A stretch of DNA of 64,000 nt from assembly GCA_023159155.1 (NCBI GenBank), contig JAJNNX010000029.1:496001-560000 (forward strand). The letters run 5' to 3'. The position numbers and the translations under genes were made by a program. Of this stretch, positions 11,199 to 27,018 are shown one piece after another. The notes under the pieces were generated by a model. The model did no database searches and was not told where the DNA came from. It saw only the letters and a program-made list of their open reading frames with translations. This stretch comes from Ustulina deusta (Eukaryota; Ascomycota; Sordariomycetes; Xylariales; Xylariaceae). Numbering within the stretch: the first letter of the stretch is position 1; the number at the start of each line of letters is the position of its first letter.

Positions 11199-13140
11199 AT
11201 GCCTACGATGGTCAGGACATCAATGTCGACAACAAAAAGACACTCGAGGACAACATCTCTCCAGATACACAGCGATGAGGAACCATTACCATTACCAGAG
11301 GACTTCGAGCAGATGGCCGTAACAAATCAGGATGCCGAGGTTCAGACACCTCCTTCAATACTGCAGAAGAAAAGTGATGGTCCAGTAACGTGGATGTCGC
11401 TGCCCCGAAAGGACCAGTTGGCCATCTTATTTCTATCTCGCCTCGTTGATTTCTTGCAAGTTGCGTCGTTGCAGGCCTATGTCTTCTACCAGCTCAAGAG
11501 TTTCGACGACACTCTCTCCGACGCGCAGATCTCGAGCCAGGCCGGGCTTTTGCAGGGCGCATTCACGGGAGCGCAGGTTTTGACAGCGTTCCTGTGGGGG
11601 AAGGCGGCCGACGCAAGTTGGTGCGGCCGAAAGAACGTGCTCATCATTGGACTTTTTGGCACGGCGATATCGTGCATAGGATACGGGTTTGCGACCAGTT
11701 TCTGGGCCGCTGCCTTCTGGCGGGCTGCGGGTGGTGGCATCAATGGTACGGTTGGGATAATGTGAGTATGGCCTAGCGGCGGCTTCTCGAAAAAGGTGGC
11801 TAACGCATTTTTTTCGCCCACCAGCCGAACCATGATTGCCGAGATCACGGTTGAGAGGAAATACCAGTCCAGAGCGTTCTTAATACTGCCCATTAGCTTT
11901 AGTGTAGCCAGCACGTTGGGACCCTGTGAGTATCGCTTGCCACGAATGCCTGCCGAAACGAGCATAAACTCTAACTCAGCTCTAGTGATGGGCGGTTTAT
12001 TGGCCGACCCCGTTTTGACATTGCCTGGGCTCTTCGGTGAGAGTGCTATCTGGGGGTTCGACTGGATCTTCAAATACCCCTATGCCCTTCCCAGCTTGAT
12101 TAATACGGTGACATTGGCTATCACGGGCCTCGTTGTTTTTCTGGGGCTCGAAGAGGTATGAATTAACCATATTCAATATGTTATCTGACACTAACAAACG
12201 CTAGACGTCAAGCAAGAGGCGGAACAAGCCCGACATTGGTTTACGCATTGCTCGTCGATTAAAGGCCGTCATCTTACGAAAGCCCATCAATCACGGATAC
12301 GATACGCTAGACACCTTCAACGCCCCTGACTCTCCATCAATGAATGGTGACCAGGAGAAAACGCCTGTCGTAGAAATACAACCGAAGCGAACGAGAAGGT
12401 CCCTCCCGTTTAACCGTGTCTGGACCAGAAATGTGGTGTTTACGCTAGTCACCGAGGCGCTGTTCGACTTTCAGCTCGGCGCCTTCACGAATCTATGGAC
12501 GCTTTTTCTCTCCAGCCCCCGATCGACGCCCGAAGAAACAGCCATGCGCTCCTTGCCGTGGGTCTTCACGGGCGGTCTGGGCATGCCAGCCGCCACCGTC
12601 GGTCTCGCCACCTCGATCCTAGGCATAATAGGCATGGCTCTCCAGATCTTCGCCTATCCGCCCGTCCACGCACGTCTGGGGACTCTGCGCGGCTTTCGAT
12701 ATTTCATGGCCCTCTTCCCCGTCGCATATTTCCTCGCCCCGTACCTCGCCGTCCTGCCCTCGGCCACCGAGGCTCCGGAGCCGGCCTCCGGCATCATCAT
12801 CTGGATGTTCATGACCGTGGTGCAGGTATTCCAGGTCATGGCGCGCACCGTCACGCTCCCCGCGAGCATCATCCTACTCAATAATTGCAGTCCGCACCCC
12901 AGCGTTCTCGGATTAGTACACGGCTTGGGCCAGAGCGTTTCGGCGGGGTTCCGTACTGTTGGTCCTGTTGTGGGTGGCTGGTGGTATGGCGCGAGTCTGG
13001 AGGCTGGTGTTGTCGGTGCTAGTTGGTGGGCAGTCGCTGGTGTTGCAGCTCTGGGTTGCGTCGCGTCCTTCTTCATCTATGAAGGGAGTGGCCACGAGAT
13101 CGTCCTCGAAGGAGAAGAGGATGAGAAGCTCATAAGCTAG
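11199..13140 (+). CDS. Major facilitator superfamily transporter
   Basis: Plasma- or vacuolar-membrane transporter of unknown substrate. Exons are 11199-11761, 11825-11925, 11986-12155 and 12205-13140, all in phase, giving 589 residues. A hydrophilic N-terminus of about 70 residues precedes the first membrane segment. Loop 2-3 carries a clear MFS motif A (GKAADASWCGRK, about residues 134-145). A long charged cytoplasmic loop (TSSKRRNKPD to KRTRRSLPF) separates the two six-helix halves. The second half ends in GxxxG-type helices (GPVVGGWWYG) and an acidic tail. The pattern resembles the fungal group related to plant zinc-induced-facilitator proteins; this is an impression from motif order, not a search. 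The start at 11199 was preferred over an in-frame upstream ATG at 10935, because the sequence before 11199 reads like untranslated leader. Confidence 0.92.
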
Positions 13141-14262
13141 ACCATAAACAGCTATATTTTTTTCTTAGTATATAATTAGCAAATATAGAGTTAAAGCGAC
13201 ACGAAGAAGTCCAGTTCATACAAGTAGTGACATCTGTGGGTATTGGCATGCGACAGATTCCTTGATATACAACCCCTAGTCGCGTCAGCAACGTGGAAGG
13301 ACTCATAATCCCGTGGTCAATGAAGCTCTTGCAGAGAACTTCTCAAATGCTCCCCTCCTAATTTTCGCAAAGTTGGTTACCCATCATCATCATGCTCGAT
13401 GCTTATCCGATGTCCACGTTCGGCGCATCTCTTAGACGATAACTGATGTTTAGGGCTGTTGAATCGACGACATGGAGATTTGGCCGGAGTCGTAGCTCGG
13501 TAGACTATTCGGCTTCGGTCTCGTGATCGAGTAGTTCGGGCTGTCGTACTTCAACAACAAGTGTTAATAGCTTCAGTTTCAGGCGAAAGCAATGGACATT
13601 GTAGGCACATATACAACCCCAGAAGTATTTCCGTGTCAACAACATAGAACTTTGCTACTTGCATGGGCAGAAATATGGAGACACGATTCCGGTTACTACT
13701 TACTGGTATCTCTAATCTACAAGTTCGCCGTAGGTGAAGGGGGGGATCGGCAAAGAGGTATCCTCGTAGTTGGCACCTAGTAGTTGGCGCCTCTTTGTAT
13801 AGACGCGCCGCGTCAAGGAGATATTGACCTAAGGAATACTTGCTTCGATATTGTTTACCTTTTGTTCAACTAATTTGAACCTCTCTCTCCAAACACCACC
13901 CCCCTCCCCCCCTTCCGTCAAAGGTAGTCTTGATAGAGAATGGCCATTGTGAAGCATGTGCAGCCGTTTTAAGCCCCCCTCTTTCTTGTATTTATTTCTC
14001 TTTTTCGGAATGTGCTTCCAGTCGCTGGATATTTGTGCAAGAATCTATGTTTTCTTCAATTTTGCGTGTAGTCAAGGTTAACTGTATTGGAGCTTCCCAA
14101 TGAAGGAACAGGCCTAATCATATCAATGCCTGCCATTCGTTGTGTGCATTATATCATGGCTGGTAGGAATCTCACAAAGAGGACGGTTTCTTCAGTCTCG
14201 GATTCCAGGTAGTAGCGGCTTTCACCATTTGTCAACTCTTTGCTACTTCCTACCGGTGATCC
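13141..14262. other. Intergenic region
   Basis: AT-rich 3' flank of the MFS gene, then mixed sequence with pyrimidine tracts near 13880-13915. No gene seen. Confidence 0.6.
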
Positions 14263-15002
14263 TCAAGTCTTACTCGGTGCAATGGACTTGCAGAAGGGAC
14301 ACATGAAGCGGGAGCTTGGTGTAGTTGGATCTCCGTACTGTTGCCTTCTACAAAAATATCCCCGCATAAGCATTGTGGCTCGTGACACTTCACTGTCATG
14401 ATGGTTTCTGCTCGACCGCTCTCCTTCATGGCAAGATGCCATGGCCTCCTGTTTGTGACTCAAAGCTCGGTATAACTTCAAACCACCAATACACCACACT
14501 CATTAGGTTGTAGTATTTTCCATGACAGTCCAAATGAGAGGTTTTCCCGTATGTTATTCGATGGTGTCAAGCCATGTCGCTGCAGTGGTGGATCTATCAT
14601 ACCTTTTTTTTCCTTGAGTAGTGTGAGTAACCCGAAGGCATGGCGTTGAAACAACTCATACGCATTCGTAACTTGGTTTAGTAACGTTCCCGTTACACAC
14701 TGAGAGCTAATATTGTGAGGTGCAATTTTCTCAGACGCCATGACCGATTTATACTCCCATGTTGATAGTCGTAGGTTACGGCTGTTAGCTAAAATTTCCA
14801 ACAGACAGGACTGGTCAATGTCTTTGGCGAGAGCGTCGAGTATCAGCGACACACGCCGAAGCTCGTCGGAACAATCTTTTCGAATCGCTTTTTGCATACA
14901 AATGTTGAGGTGTTGGTATGGAAGCCTCCAGGACTGGGAGTTCTGGGATCCGAAATTAGAGTCGCCCATACTACTTTTGCCCCACAGGGCGGAGACCTTC
15001 AC
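14263..15002 (-). pseudogene. Possible decayed hypothetical gene
   Basis: Two overlapping minus-strand frames (15002-14478, 174 residues, and 14499-14263, 78 residues) read as one continuous protein if a single-base shift near 14490 is allowed. The first is helix-rich (LRRVSLILDALAKDID, then QVTNAYELFQRHAFG). The second continues ALSHKQEAMASC and ends with a CPFC pair. No GT-AG intron joins them, and I do not recognise a family. It may be the C-terminal part of a fungal regulator that has decayed, or two chance frames. The length without stops in a moderately AT-rich region is the only support. Confidence 0.3.
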
Positions 15003-16273
15003 ACGAACAAGACTATTACCGTGATTTTGTTTAAATCTAAAAATACTGTTAAAATTATATGACGGTTGCTACGTTGGTGAAAGTCACAGTGATTGTTTCG
15101 CTAATGTACCTATTACCCCCCCCCCCCCCCCCCCCCCCCCCCACTTTTTGGCCAGCCAGGCGGTTTAAAGTCTCCGCATATAAAGAATATGCGAGGGAAC
15201 TCTTTCCTACCTTTTCCTTTTTCTTTCTTTTTTTTTCTCCATATGAGATACCGTCGTTAATGGGCTAAAGGGGAATTTGGGTTAGTTAGTGGCAATCCAG
15301 GACGGACCTAGTAGCGACAATATTAGTGGCCATCCAGGATTTGACCTGGCAGCGACAATATGATCATTCCTTTGGGGATCAGGGGGTTCCGGGCTGTGAT
15401 GATCGGTTGATATTCCGTTGAAAAGCACGGTGACGGGGACCAGACCTTGTGAGCGCCATCACATGCCGTGCCAAGGATATCGTTGTAACCTAGACTCTGA
15501 GCCCAAGTCGAGGAACAGGAATGTCGGATCCCAAGACGAACGAGAAGCAAGAACGTCCCTTGCCGACTGATCCAGTCCATGACGTACTGTATTATATCTT
15601 TCCATCATTAGACATGCTCCAAACGGCTCCTTTGGTTTATACTTGTCTTCTGAATTATCGGCAAGAGCCATCGTGCCACCCGTGCAGCAGCATCTACGCC
15701 TCGCTTAGGATGAACTATATTCTGCATTCTGTCTCTGACTTGTCCCGCTTCCTGCAGGCCCCTTTCGCTCATCCTTTTCGCTCATAGATCCTCAGCAAGA
15801 AGAATTACCACTATCAAAAGCTGTGCGGGACAAATTACGAGGGAGATACGAGCAGGCATGCTTGCGTTTTTCGATAACTATGCTAGCGATTAGCTTAAAA
15901 AGTCTGTGGTATACAATTCTATTCTATAGTATTATTGTGACTTAGATAAGATTGTAGTGCGATGTTGTGGATTTACAGTATTTAATGATAACAATGATTA
16001 TGATCCCTTGTTTTTATACAATGCCGCAACGTAGGTGATCCATATCCTGGTTATCCTAAACTCCATTACCCTGAAATTACCTTTGCGGACGATGTGTGAA
16101 TCTTGGCAAAGGTCGATTTGCTGAGAAGCGTATGCTCTGGGATTTCGTCGAAAACTTATTATGCAACTCGTATGTGTTAATATTGCAAGGCATTCATCGT
16201 AGAAAGAACCAAAAAAAACCCTGAATAAGGAGTGCCAAAGATAATACAAGCATAATGACTAGTTTTATATATC
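15003..16273. other. Intergenic region with poly-C tract
   Basis: Holds a 27-base C run (15116-15142), a T/C-rich stretch near 15200-15240 and AT-rich sequence from 15880 on. A frame at 15521-15787 has no recognisable domain. No gene called. Confidence 0.55.
15116..15142. repeat. Poly-C homopolymer, 27 bases
   Basis: Uninterrupted run of C. The exact length in such a run may be affected by sequencing. Confidence 0.95.
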
Positions 16274-16500
16274 CCAATGCCTTCGTTTTTAGCGAATAAG
16301 TAGAATAAGTAGAATAAAGGGTTTCTTGTTGCCAAAAGATTTTTGGCCAGAATTCCCTGGTTGCCTAATTAAAAAAATCATAATCTTTTATTTTAAGCAT
16401 AGTTGTAGGAACGAACTTTCTGGCTAAACTTTTTTTCTGCGACAAGAAACCCTTCGTTCCACTTATCCGTACCTTAATCGCTAAAAAACGAAGGCATTGG
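16274..16500. mobile_element. MITE-like element with long terminal inverted repeats
   Basis: The left arm opens CCAATGCCTTCGTTTTTAGC, and the right end (GCTAAAAAACGAAGGCATTGG, less one base) is its reverse complement. Complementarity continues through GAATAAGT...GGGTTTCTTGT and, less well, to about 100 bases per side, so the 227-bp element could fold into one long hairpin. No coding capacity is visible. No clear target-site duplication flanks it (TATATC to the left, TTCCTGG to the right), so the superfamily is not assigned. Confidence 0.8.
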
Positions 16501-17629
16501 TTCCTGGCGCGCCCTCGGCAGCTCTACTAAAAGATCAACTGGAGGTAGGCCCAAGGTCTGCCTAAGGCATTCCAGAAAGAAGTAAGAAAAAAAAGGGGTA
16601 GCCTAAGTAAGTAGAAGCGGCATCGTTCAAGGCAGAAGGACCCAGGTAGGTTCTACCGTTCCGTTTCTCTTAATATAGTGCCCTAGTAGGTCGACATGCC
16701 GATAGCAAAACGGAGGCCCGGCGACTAATTACAAAGAGGGGCGAGACGGCCGCAACGCCATAAGAAGTCAGCAGACGCCTTCGTACCGAGTGTTTAATAT
16801 TGCATTATTCCAACTTTGGCTTCGGCCTCACGGCGATAAATCCCCTATTTTTGTACCCTTTTGACCTCCCCGGTCTAGTATGGCGATGCTGAGTCGAAGA
16901 AAGAGTTAGTCACAGTGCTAGCCTTCAAGACATCCAAAACAACAAGATGGGGGGTTCCTGAATATTATCATCGTGAGGGTCGGCGCTTGAGCCGGGAAGG
17001 GGTTTGGTTATAAGCCTCCATCACGCTTGAGAAATGTCTGGTTCCTGCTTAGTAGCTGTAGAACTCGAGACTCATGAGAGTGAAGCGGGTTGAAAGTTTG
17101 ATTTTCATTTCAACTAAACGAGACAGGCTAACTGGTAGGCTGACTTCGACGTATATTAGTGGGTTTAGATAGGCCTTGGCTGCATTGCATGATGCATTCG
17201 GTAGACCTAAATCCACCTCGCTATTAACTGTTGGATGGTGGACAATGACTGTTAGGATCGTCTGGTGATATTGATCTTATAACGTTGACGAGGCGAAGGT
17301 CTAGTGTTGGCCATGATATCTATGAACGCGTAAAGAAGTAGTGGAGTTGACGGTTGAGAACTAACGCTGCCCAGACTAGATAGCTACAAATCCTTACCTA
17401 TCTTGAATTCGGCTGGAGCCGCTTGTGCCAAATCGAGAGAGTCAGTTTCCCAAATCGGCAGGTGGCTGAGCGGCTTGTTTACGGTAAAATAAATATTGGG
17501 GTATGTAGGCCGAATGAGCAATTCTGCTTGTTAACGGTCTTCAAAATTTGCTTTGTAACACTAATATAGTCTCAATAACGCTCCCGCTGGATTGGTAAAA
17601 GTAAACACATAAGACTCATATTCGTCAGG
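16501..17629. other. Intergenic region with repeat debris
   Basis: Follows the inverted-repeat element directly and contains copy 1 of the GAGTGTTTAATATT dispersed repeat (16763-16850). The stretch 16540-16760 looks like unclassified repeat remnant. The end is the promoter region of the M24 peptidase gene. No intact gene. Confidence 0.55.
16763..16850. repeat. Dispersed repeat family copy 1 (GAGTGTTTAATATT)
   Basis: AGAAGTCAGCAGACGCCTTC then GTACCGAGTGTTTAATATTG. Similar order and words recur at 48271-48316 and 51115-51185. With the third copy the similarity continues into a GGC-TCGGCC-CACGG-type flank. Confidence 0.65.
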
Positions 17630-19391
17630 ATGCGGACTTCCCGGCTGTCGCGTCTCACCACCGTACTCGTGGCCGCATACTGGGCGAGCGAGACAATCGC
17701 CGTGGGGGTCTCGGACAAAACGCCTCAACTCCAAACCTTGCCGTCCCTCCAAGAGCAAGCCGACATCGTCAACTCATGGACCGAGGAACGTAAAGCCCTC
17801 GTCCCGGGGCTGCTTCGCAAATACGGCGTCGACGCATGGCTAGTTGGTGACCCCTCTCAGTCGAGACGAGAATTCACTCGGATTGACAATGGCGTCATGA
17901 TAGATGAGTCAACGAGAATACGCCGAAGACACGGTATTCTGGGCGCTGAAAGACGCGGTGCAATTCTCGGCGCGACGGCGGACGACACATCTCTTCCTCG
18001 CCTCGCCCAAGAGGGGCACGAAGCATGCGTACTCGTGGATCGACAACACGGCGGGTGTTTGGGCGGATCTGCGCCGTCTCTTTGCGGAGCAGCAGGTCGG
18101 TATTTTTCGGCCTCACCCATCCATCCTCTCTGACATGTCTCGGGAATATTGGTTGCTTGCTTAACCGAGGCCTTCTGCTTCTGTGACTCCTGCAAGTTCC
18201 CGAAACCCCCCATATTCCTGGCCATCGGGGGGCAATTGCTGACCCCTAGCTTCTGAAAGCCACGCTCTATAGCGCTCAACACTCACCCGGAGATCGCATT
18301 CGCGTCCGGTCTGCACGCCGGCGAGCTGGACACGATCTCGTCAGCGCTCGGCGAGGAGTGGGCGGACCGCTTTGTCTTGGAGCCTATGCTGCCCGTCGAG
18401 GTAGTAGCCACCATGGTCCCTAGCAGGCTACCTTGGTACCGCCGTATGCAGGAGACCGCGTGGGCCATCATCGAAGAGGCGTTTAGCGAGAAAATTATTG
18501 TGCCTGGAAAAACGACGCCTTTGGTGAGTTTTCCGTTCTTGATTATTTATCCCTCCATGGTCCACGAAGGACTAAGACGGTAGGATGATGTCTCTCTACC
18601 AGGACATCGAATGGTGGATGCGTGAGAGGATTCAATCTCTCAACTACACGACGTGGTTTCAACCGGGCGTCTACATCCTGACAGCAGAGGGCTTCCCTCT
18701 AATAAAAGAGCCGGTCGTTTCTCGAAGCGAGCTACGGGCTTCCGCGGATCGACCCATTGAATACGGCGACCTCATCCACACCGACTTTGGCGTGACGGCG
18801 TTGGGGCTCAACACGGACACCCAGCATCTAGGCTACGTGCTCTACCCGGGGGAGACGGAAGCCGATATCCCCAAGGGAATGATCGAGGGTCTTAAGAAAG
18901 TCAATCGCCTACAGGACATTGTTAGAGCGAATATGAAGATTGGCATGACAGGGAACGGAATCCTGAAGGCGTCTCTGGATCAGATGCACGACGAGGGCAT
19001 CGAGGGCAAGATCTATTGCCATCCCACCGGCGAATGGGGCCACTCTGCCGGGACCGTGATAGGTACGTCGATTTCTCCCTTCTTCGCTTCTGCGGCCGGT
19101 ACCTTGTCTCGAAGCGCAAGTCTCACGTGGCCAACAGGCATGACGAACCTGCAAGATGGCGTCCCAGTCCTGGGCGATATGCCGTTGTTGAAGGACACCT
19201 ACTACAGCATCGAGCTCTTCGCGGAGCATTTCGTCCCCGAGAGAAACCGCACACTGTATTTCCCGCAGGAGGAGGATGTCTATTGGGATGCGACGACCGA
19301 GTCGTGGGAATGGGTATACGGACGACAGGAGAAATTCCTCGTCATTCGGACGCCGGCGGAGGATGCCTTGGAAAGCCCAGGCGAGCTCTAA
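17630..19391 (+). CDS. M24-family metallopeptidase (Xaa-Pro aminopeptidase-like)
   Basis: Two-metal peptidase of the pita-bread fold, likely secreted or in the secretory pathway. Exons are 17630-17842, 17904-18095, 18260-18523, 18603-19062 and 19138-19391, giving 460 residues. All junctions keep frame, though two donors are unusual (GTTGGT, GTCGGT). Residues 1-24 form a plausible signal peptide (basic RTSRLSRL then VLVAAYWA). The metal ligands are visible: Asp284 (HTDFGV), Asp295 (LNTDTQ), His370 (GHSAG), Glu402 (YSIELFAEH) and Glu441 (GRQEK). The N-terminal half ([30 protein letters not shown], then [16 protein letters not shown]) matches the creatinase-like N-domain of the same fungal group. 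Substrate preference is not inferable beyond the family. The third intron-exon boundary (18259/18260) was chosen because it alone restores the frame into SIALNTHPE. Confidence 0.9.
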
Positions 19392-22300
19392 ACTATACTC
19401 GGACTAGGTAGACGGCTGGGAATTCAACCACGTTCTCTACTATTCCCATCTTGCTAGCATAGGTAGTCCAAAGCCGAATCTCCAAGTTTCCCAGCCTGCA
19501 TCATGGTCTTTGCTCAATTCAGTATTCATTTCCAACAACCGAAGCCGTCTAGCTCCGTATTACTCATTATCACAGACTGCCGTTCATCAGCTATAAATAG
19601 GCCGATTGTATTGGTTGTTCAAGCACGACAGAATAGGTGCAATGCGACAGACAACTCGCTTCGGGGACAGTACCGATTTGCAAGTTTGTCCATATATGTG
19701 TCTCGCTATTTTTATTTTTCTCCTTTCTTCCTCTCTTTTTCATCTTTCCCTGCCCCGACAACGACAACAGTTCGACTTGCCCAACTCGGAACCCGTCTGG
19801 CTGTTTTGTACAAGCCACCCCCAATACAGCCTACAGCCGGGGTGGTTTGGCTATTTCGGCGCTATATCGGCTCTCGGTTGTGCTCAGCCCCGACCCGGTC
19901 GGGAGGGGCGCTGCATCCTTCACCGGAAGGGGCTGTGGCGGTGGAGATGGGATGATGCAATCGGTAAATCCATATTGCTCGCCGTCCAGTTACCTATTTT
20001 CTGAGGATGGAGCGGGGAGGTTGTCTGGTCACCCACGGTACAGTACAGTATGTTGATGCAGCTGTTTTTCAGGATTCCCATTGCATGGCGTCGACTCCAG
20101 GACGAGGAGATCTGCAGCTGCATAGTGTCGTCACTTTGAGACATTTGTTCGACATCTCGTTGTGGACTGGCCTGATCAAGGAGGCTTCCAAATGATCTAC
20201 CTACTATCGATCTAGGTACTTACCTTGGCAGAGCCATCGAACCTCAGTACTAGGTAGTATATGTATGTAGGTAGGTGCCTAGTGGATGTACTATTTTGAC
20301 AGATTTTAGAGGGCAGTGAGGGCTGAAGAGGGGAGTAGGAGACCTCTGATAGGCCACTTATATGACGCGCTATTATAGGCACTTAGAGTACTGATGTACT
20401 TACCTACAGTGAAGATCAACTGGCAGATTCATATGCTGATACAGATCCATATCGCCACTGTGCACATCGACGTCACAGGCAGTATTCCAGAAATAAGAGT
20501 CGCTAGCCCAAGGTCAATAGGTATAGGTATAGTGCAGTGCATTGTCGCAACGACGTATCCTGGCGTCTATAAATACTTACTCCTGTCTTACCTGATCCAG
20601 ACCATCTCGGATTGCCCAATCAAGATGCCGGGGCGCGCTTCCAACTACCTACGACCTTAGGCATGTATGCATGTACATAGTATCATGGCCGGACTTGAAT
20701 AGGAAAACCCAGCCTGTTCGATGTGTGTTTTTCTATTTGATTGGCAGGCCAGGCTCGTTATTGCTGCCATTATCAGGGAGGCGGCATATACCTAACCGAG
20801 ATTATAGAGATCCAAAAGGAACACATGCGTCGGCACTATAGGCAGGTATTGTGAGAGTTGAATCAAGCAACTCCTGACGGGGTTCATGGCGCTTGGTATC
20901 CCTCAATTGTCGCTGCATCGCCTCGTAGCTTATACACGGCACAACATGGAGGCATAGCCCCTAAATTTAGAATCACGTTCTGGTGCACGATGTGAATGTT
21001 CAGATCCCCAACGCCAGGTGCGCTATGATGTTTTGGAATGGGCCCAAGTAGGAAGTGTTTGAGGACGATGGTGACAGGGAGTTGGCAATGCCTGGTAGGG
21101 ATGGGATACGTCGGTCGAGGATTGCCGGCTTGGTGATTTGTCTCTGCTCTTACACGTGTATGATGAGCTGTGCAAACCCATGGGGGTCTCTGGAATGCGT
21201 GCATTGCAGAACTCAATGCAATGCCGAGTCGAAAGCAGATCTGTACGTATCAGTTACCTCCTTTTGACGGCAGGCAGCTCGTGTTACCTACTTGGTACAG
21301 ATATTTCATAGAATTGCGGTGCCCGTTGCTGCGAGGTAGATACGAATCCAGACAACATGAATCGTAATATTATTCTGTCCGTCTTGTTATATCCGAGGGA
21401 TCCTCCAGCGCACTAGAGCACGTACACTTATAAGGCTTATCGTACATGTATCCAAGGTGGGTACTTAAGGTACTTCCCTCGAGGTACCTGTTGGTTGGTA
21501 AGGCATAGGCGGGCAGGTAGGTAGTTATTAGCGATGGCCTATCACTACCTAGCCTCCGTTAGTCCACGAGCAGTGGCGTAGTGTAGGCTGAATGTGAGGT
21601 AGACAGACGGGAATGTAGGGAGGTACCTCGATAATGAGTACAGAGAAATCACTCAACCGTGACGCCCGTCGTGGGGCTTATCATCAGACGCCAGACCCGG
21701 AGAGGTTGAGGTGAGGTTTGCCGTCCCATCAGCAGCCAATCCCGATCGCAATGCCGCCTGGATTCCATCCTCATCATTCGACTACGATCACTCGTTCTCC
21801 TCCTCGCCCCGCGAGGGACGGATGATAGACGTAGTTTGGACGGTTCTCTTTTTGCCCTCTCTTCCTATGTCATAACTTGCTTCCTCCATTGGTACTTTCC
21901 ACACGGTTCTAGTTAGTACTTGATACCTGGTTGCTTCATCATCATCATCATCGCATCGTCGTCGTCGTCGTTGTCGTCGTCTCTATCGCTCGCTTGCTGC
22001 GGCGCACCACCCAGAGGGAAGAAAAGGCAGCGTAGCATCGTTGTTGTCAGCCTCTATCTGATGTTCGAGCTGTTGTTGCATTGACCCAGCACACACACCA
22101 AGATCCCCCCGTCCATTGTCTTTATCGTCTCAAGCGTTGCGACCAAGTCTTGCATGTATGTGCATGCACCTACATGTATGCCTCTTTACTCTAGACACCA
22201 CGACCAATATACACATGCAGGAGACAAGCTCATTGTCCTCAGACAACCCGGCACATCCCCCCCTGCCCTACGTGAACATCGCCCGTTGCGCCACCACTCC

Positions 22301-22951
22301 TACGGCGGTTTCGACCAGTCGTCGGAACCACCCCCAGTCGCCGGTCTGGCTAGATCTAGATACCTACATATAGACCAGCTGTGGAGGTTGACTCGACGAC
22401 ACGAGACGAAGCAAGAGAGCAGTCGGGAAATACAATAATATAGCGCCGAATCCTATCCATGTTCAACCTCGCGAAAGCTATTATCCACTTTTTCGACCGT
22501 TGCTATTTATATTTATACGTTCTCCCTTGATAGAGTGCTGGGCTGTACTTTGCGATTACACGCACAAACAAACAAACAGACACGCCACCCGCCACACAGA
22601 TATACCACCGGGATACACACCACACTGCATTTGCGATCGATCCAGAGGTAATCCGCTCCATTCATCTCCACGGCGCATTCACAGCACTTGGCGCTACGCA
22701 TTGCGGTTTTTTTTCTCGTAGCGAAGGCCGCCCACCATTGCGCATCCTGGAACCGTCTGTCCCGGTCCTCAAGAACCCTAGCCACATTTTCGTCTTTTCA
22801 TCGCCCCCGTTTCGATCTTCGCGTCTCGGGTCTCAGCCTTCGTAGAAACCTCGCGTCGCTCTCGTGCCCGTCTGGGGAAGCTTCGGCTTAGTCACGGTCG
22901 AGAAAAAACCCAAAATTGTCTTCGAGTTTCGTCTGGCGCAAGGTTGCAAAG
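19392..22951. other. Gene-poor intergenic region, 3.6 kb
   Basis: No gene supported. It is rich in TAGGTA/TACCTA words (20200-20280, 21460-21550) and holds a triplet repeat (21935-21982). From about 21840 on it is pyrimidine-rich, with CACA tracts resembling a long promoter and leader for the gene starting near 22952. Frames at 19503-20056 and 20884-21216 have no domain and atypical composition for coding DNA. Confidence 0.55.
21935..21982. repeat. ATC/GTC triplet microsatellite
   Basis: (ATC)n followed by (GTC)n with one interruption, in noncoding DNA. Confidence 0.9.
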
Positions 22952-23683
22952 ATGACTAGCGCAAGGAATACGACAAACTCTGACCCTGCGCCTGCGCCTG
23001 CGCCCGCGACTGCCACAGTGCCAAAATCAGCGCCCACAGCCGACATCGACGCCATCAATGCTGCTGCCCTATCCCCGACTGCGCACTCGACCTCGGTCCC
23101 TCTGATGGCCGGCGCCAATGGGAGCGGCAGCAGCCCGGCTTCCGCAACTACGACGAGCGCCTCTACAAATAAAAAGCGGAAGAAGGACGGCCTCAAACCC
23201 ATCATCACAACAGAAGGTCCAGCTCCGGTGTAAGTGGGTTCATTCTTTGTCTCCTGAACTTTGTCCCTTCATCCGTTTCTGCTCAGGCGTAAGCGCGCAA
23301 CCATGCACACAACCAGCCTTTCCCCATGTTCACTGCTTGTTTTGTTGCGCTTTGCAGCCGTGCAGGGGCGGCCAGGCGAGGAGGCCGAAATGGCAGGAAA
23401 GCAGAGGTGCCATGTCTGCTGCATGAGGCCGGTGTTAGCAGAGGTCTGGTCATCCGGTCTTCTCTCCCTCGTGGTCAAGTCGTGGGTTCGCAACCAGCCA
23501 TTGACGCCACTCGATGCGCTCCGCTCGGCGTTCCGGATTGCACTTGTCACGAAATCTTGGCTTGGCGGGGTCGAGTGGCCACCCCTGGCTGCGATTTCCC
23601 TGACGAAGCGCCAAGACGAGACAAACCTAGCACGTCGCCGGCACGACATTGACCTTGACCTTGACCGGGGCGGGGAACGGTAA
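22952..23683 (+). CDS. Hypothetical low-complexity basic protein, two-exon model
   Basis: The start at 22952 opens a Ser/Thr/Ala-rich stretch with a (PA)n run (residues 11-18, encoded by CCTGCG repeats) followed by a strong basic patch, NKKRKKDGLKP, which could be a nuclear localisation signal. A consensus donor GTAAGT at 23230 and a CAG acceptor at 23286 join this in phase to a second exon running to 23683, for 224 residues. Read without the intron, the protein would stop at 23231 after 93 residues. The second half is Arg/Leu-rich with two CxxC-like cysteines (RCHVCCM) and no recognised domain. I do not recognise a family. The first exon looks coding by composition; the second is less certain, and further exons or a different splice are possible. 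Confidence 0.4.

Positions 23684-27018
<3,335 letters not shown>

Noticed and set aside
17455..17500. GGTGGCTGAGCGGC resembling a class II tRNA D-arm
   Set aside because: No anticodon stem, T-arm or matching acceptor follows.
19503..20056. Three overlapping plus-strand frames of 130-150 residues
   Set aside because: They lie in overlapping phases with no splice signals or domains, and the sequence resembles CT-rich intergenic DNA.
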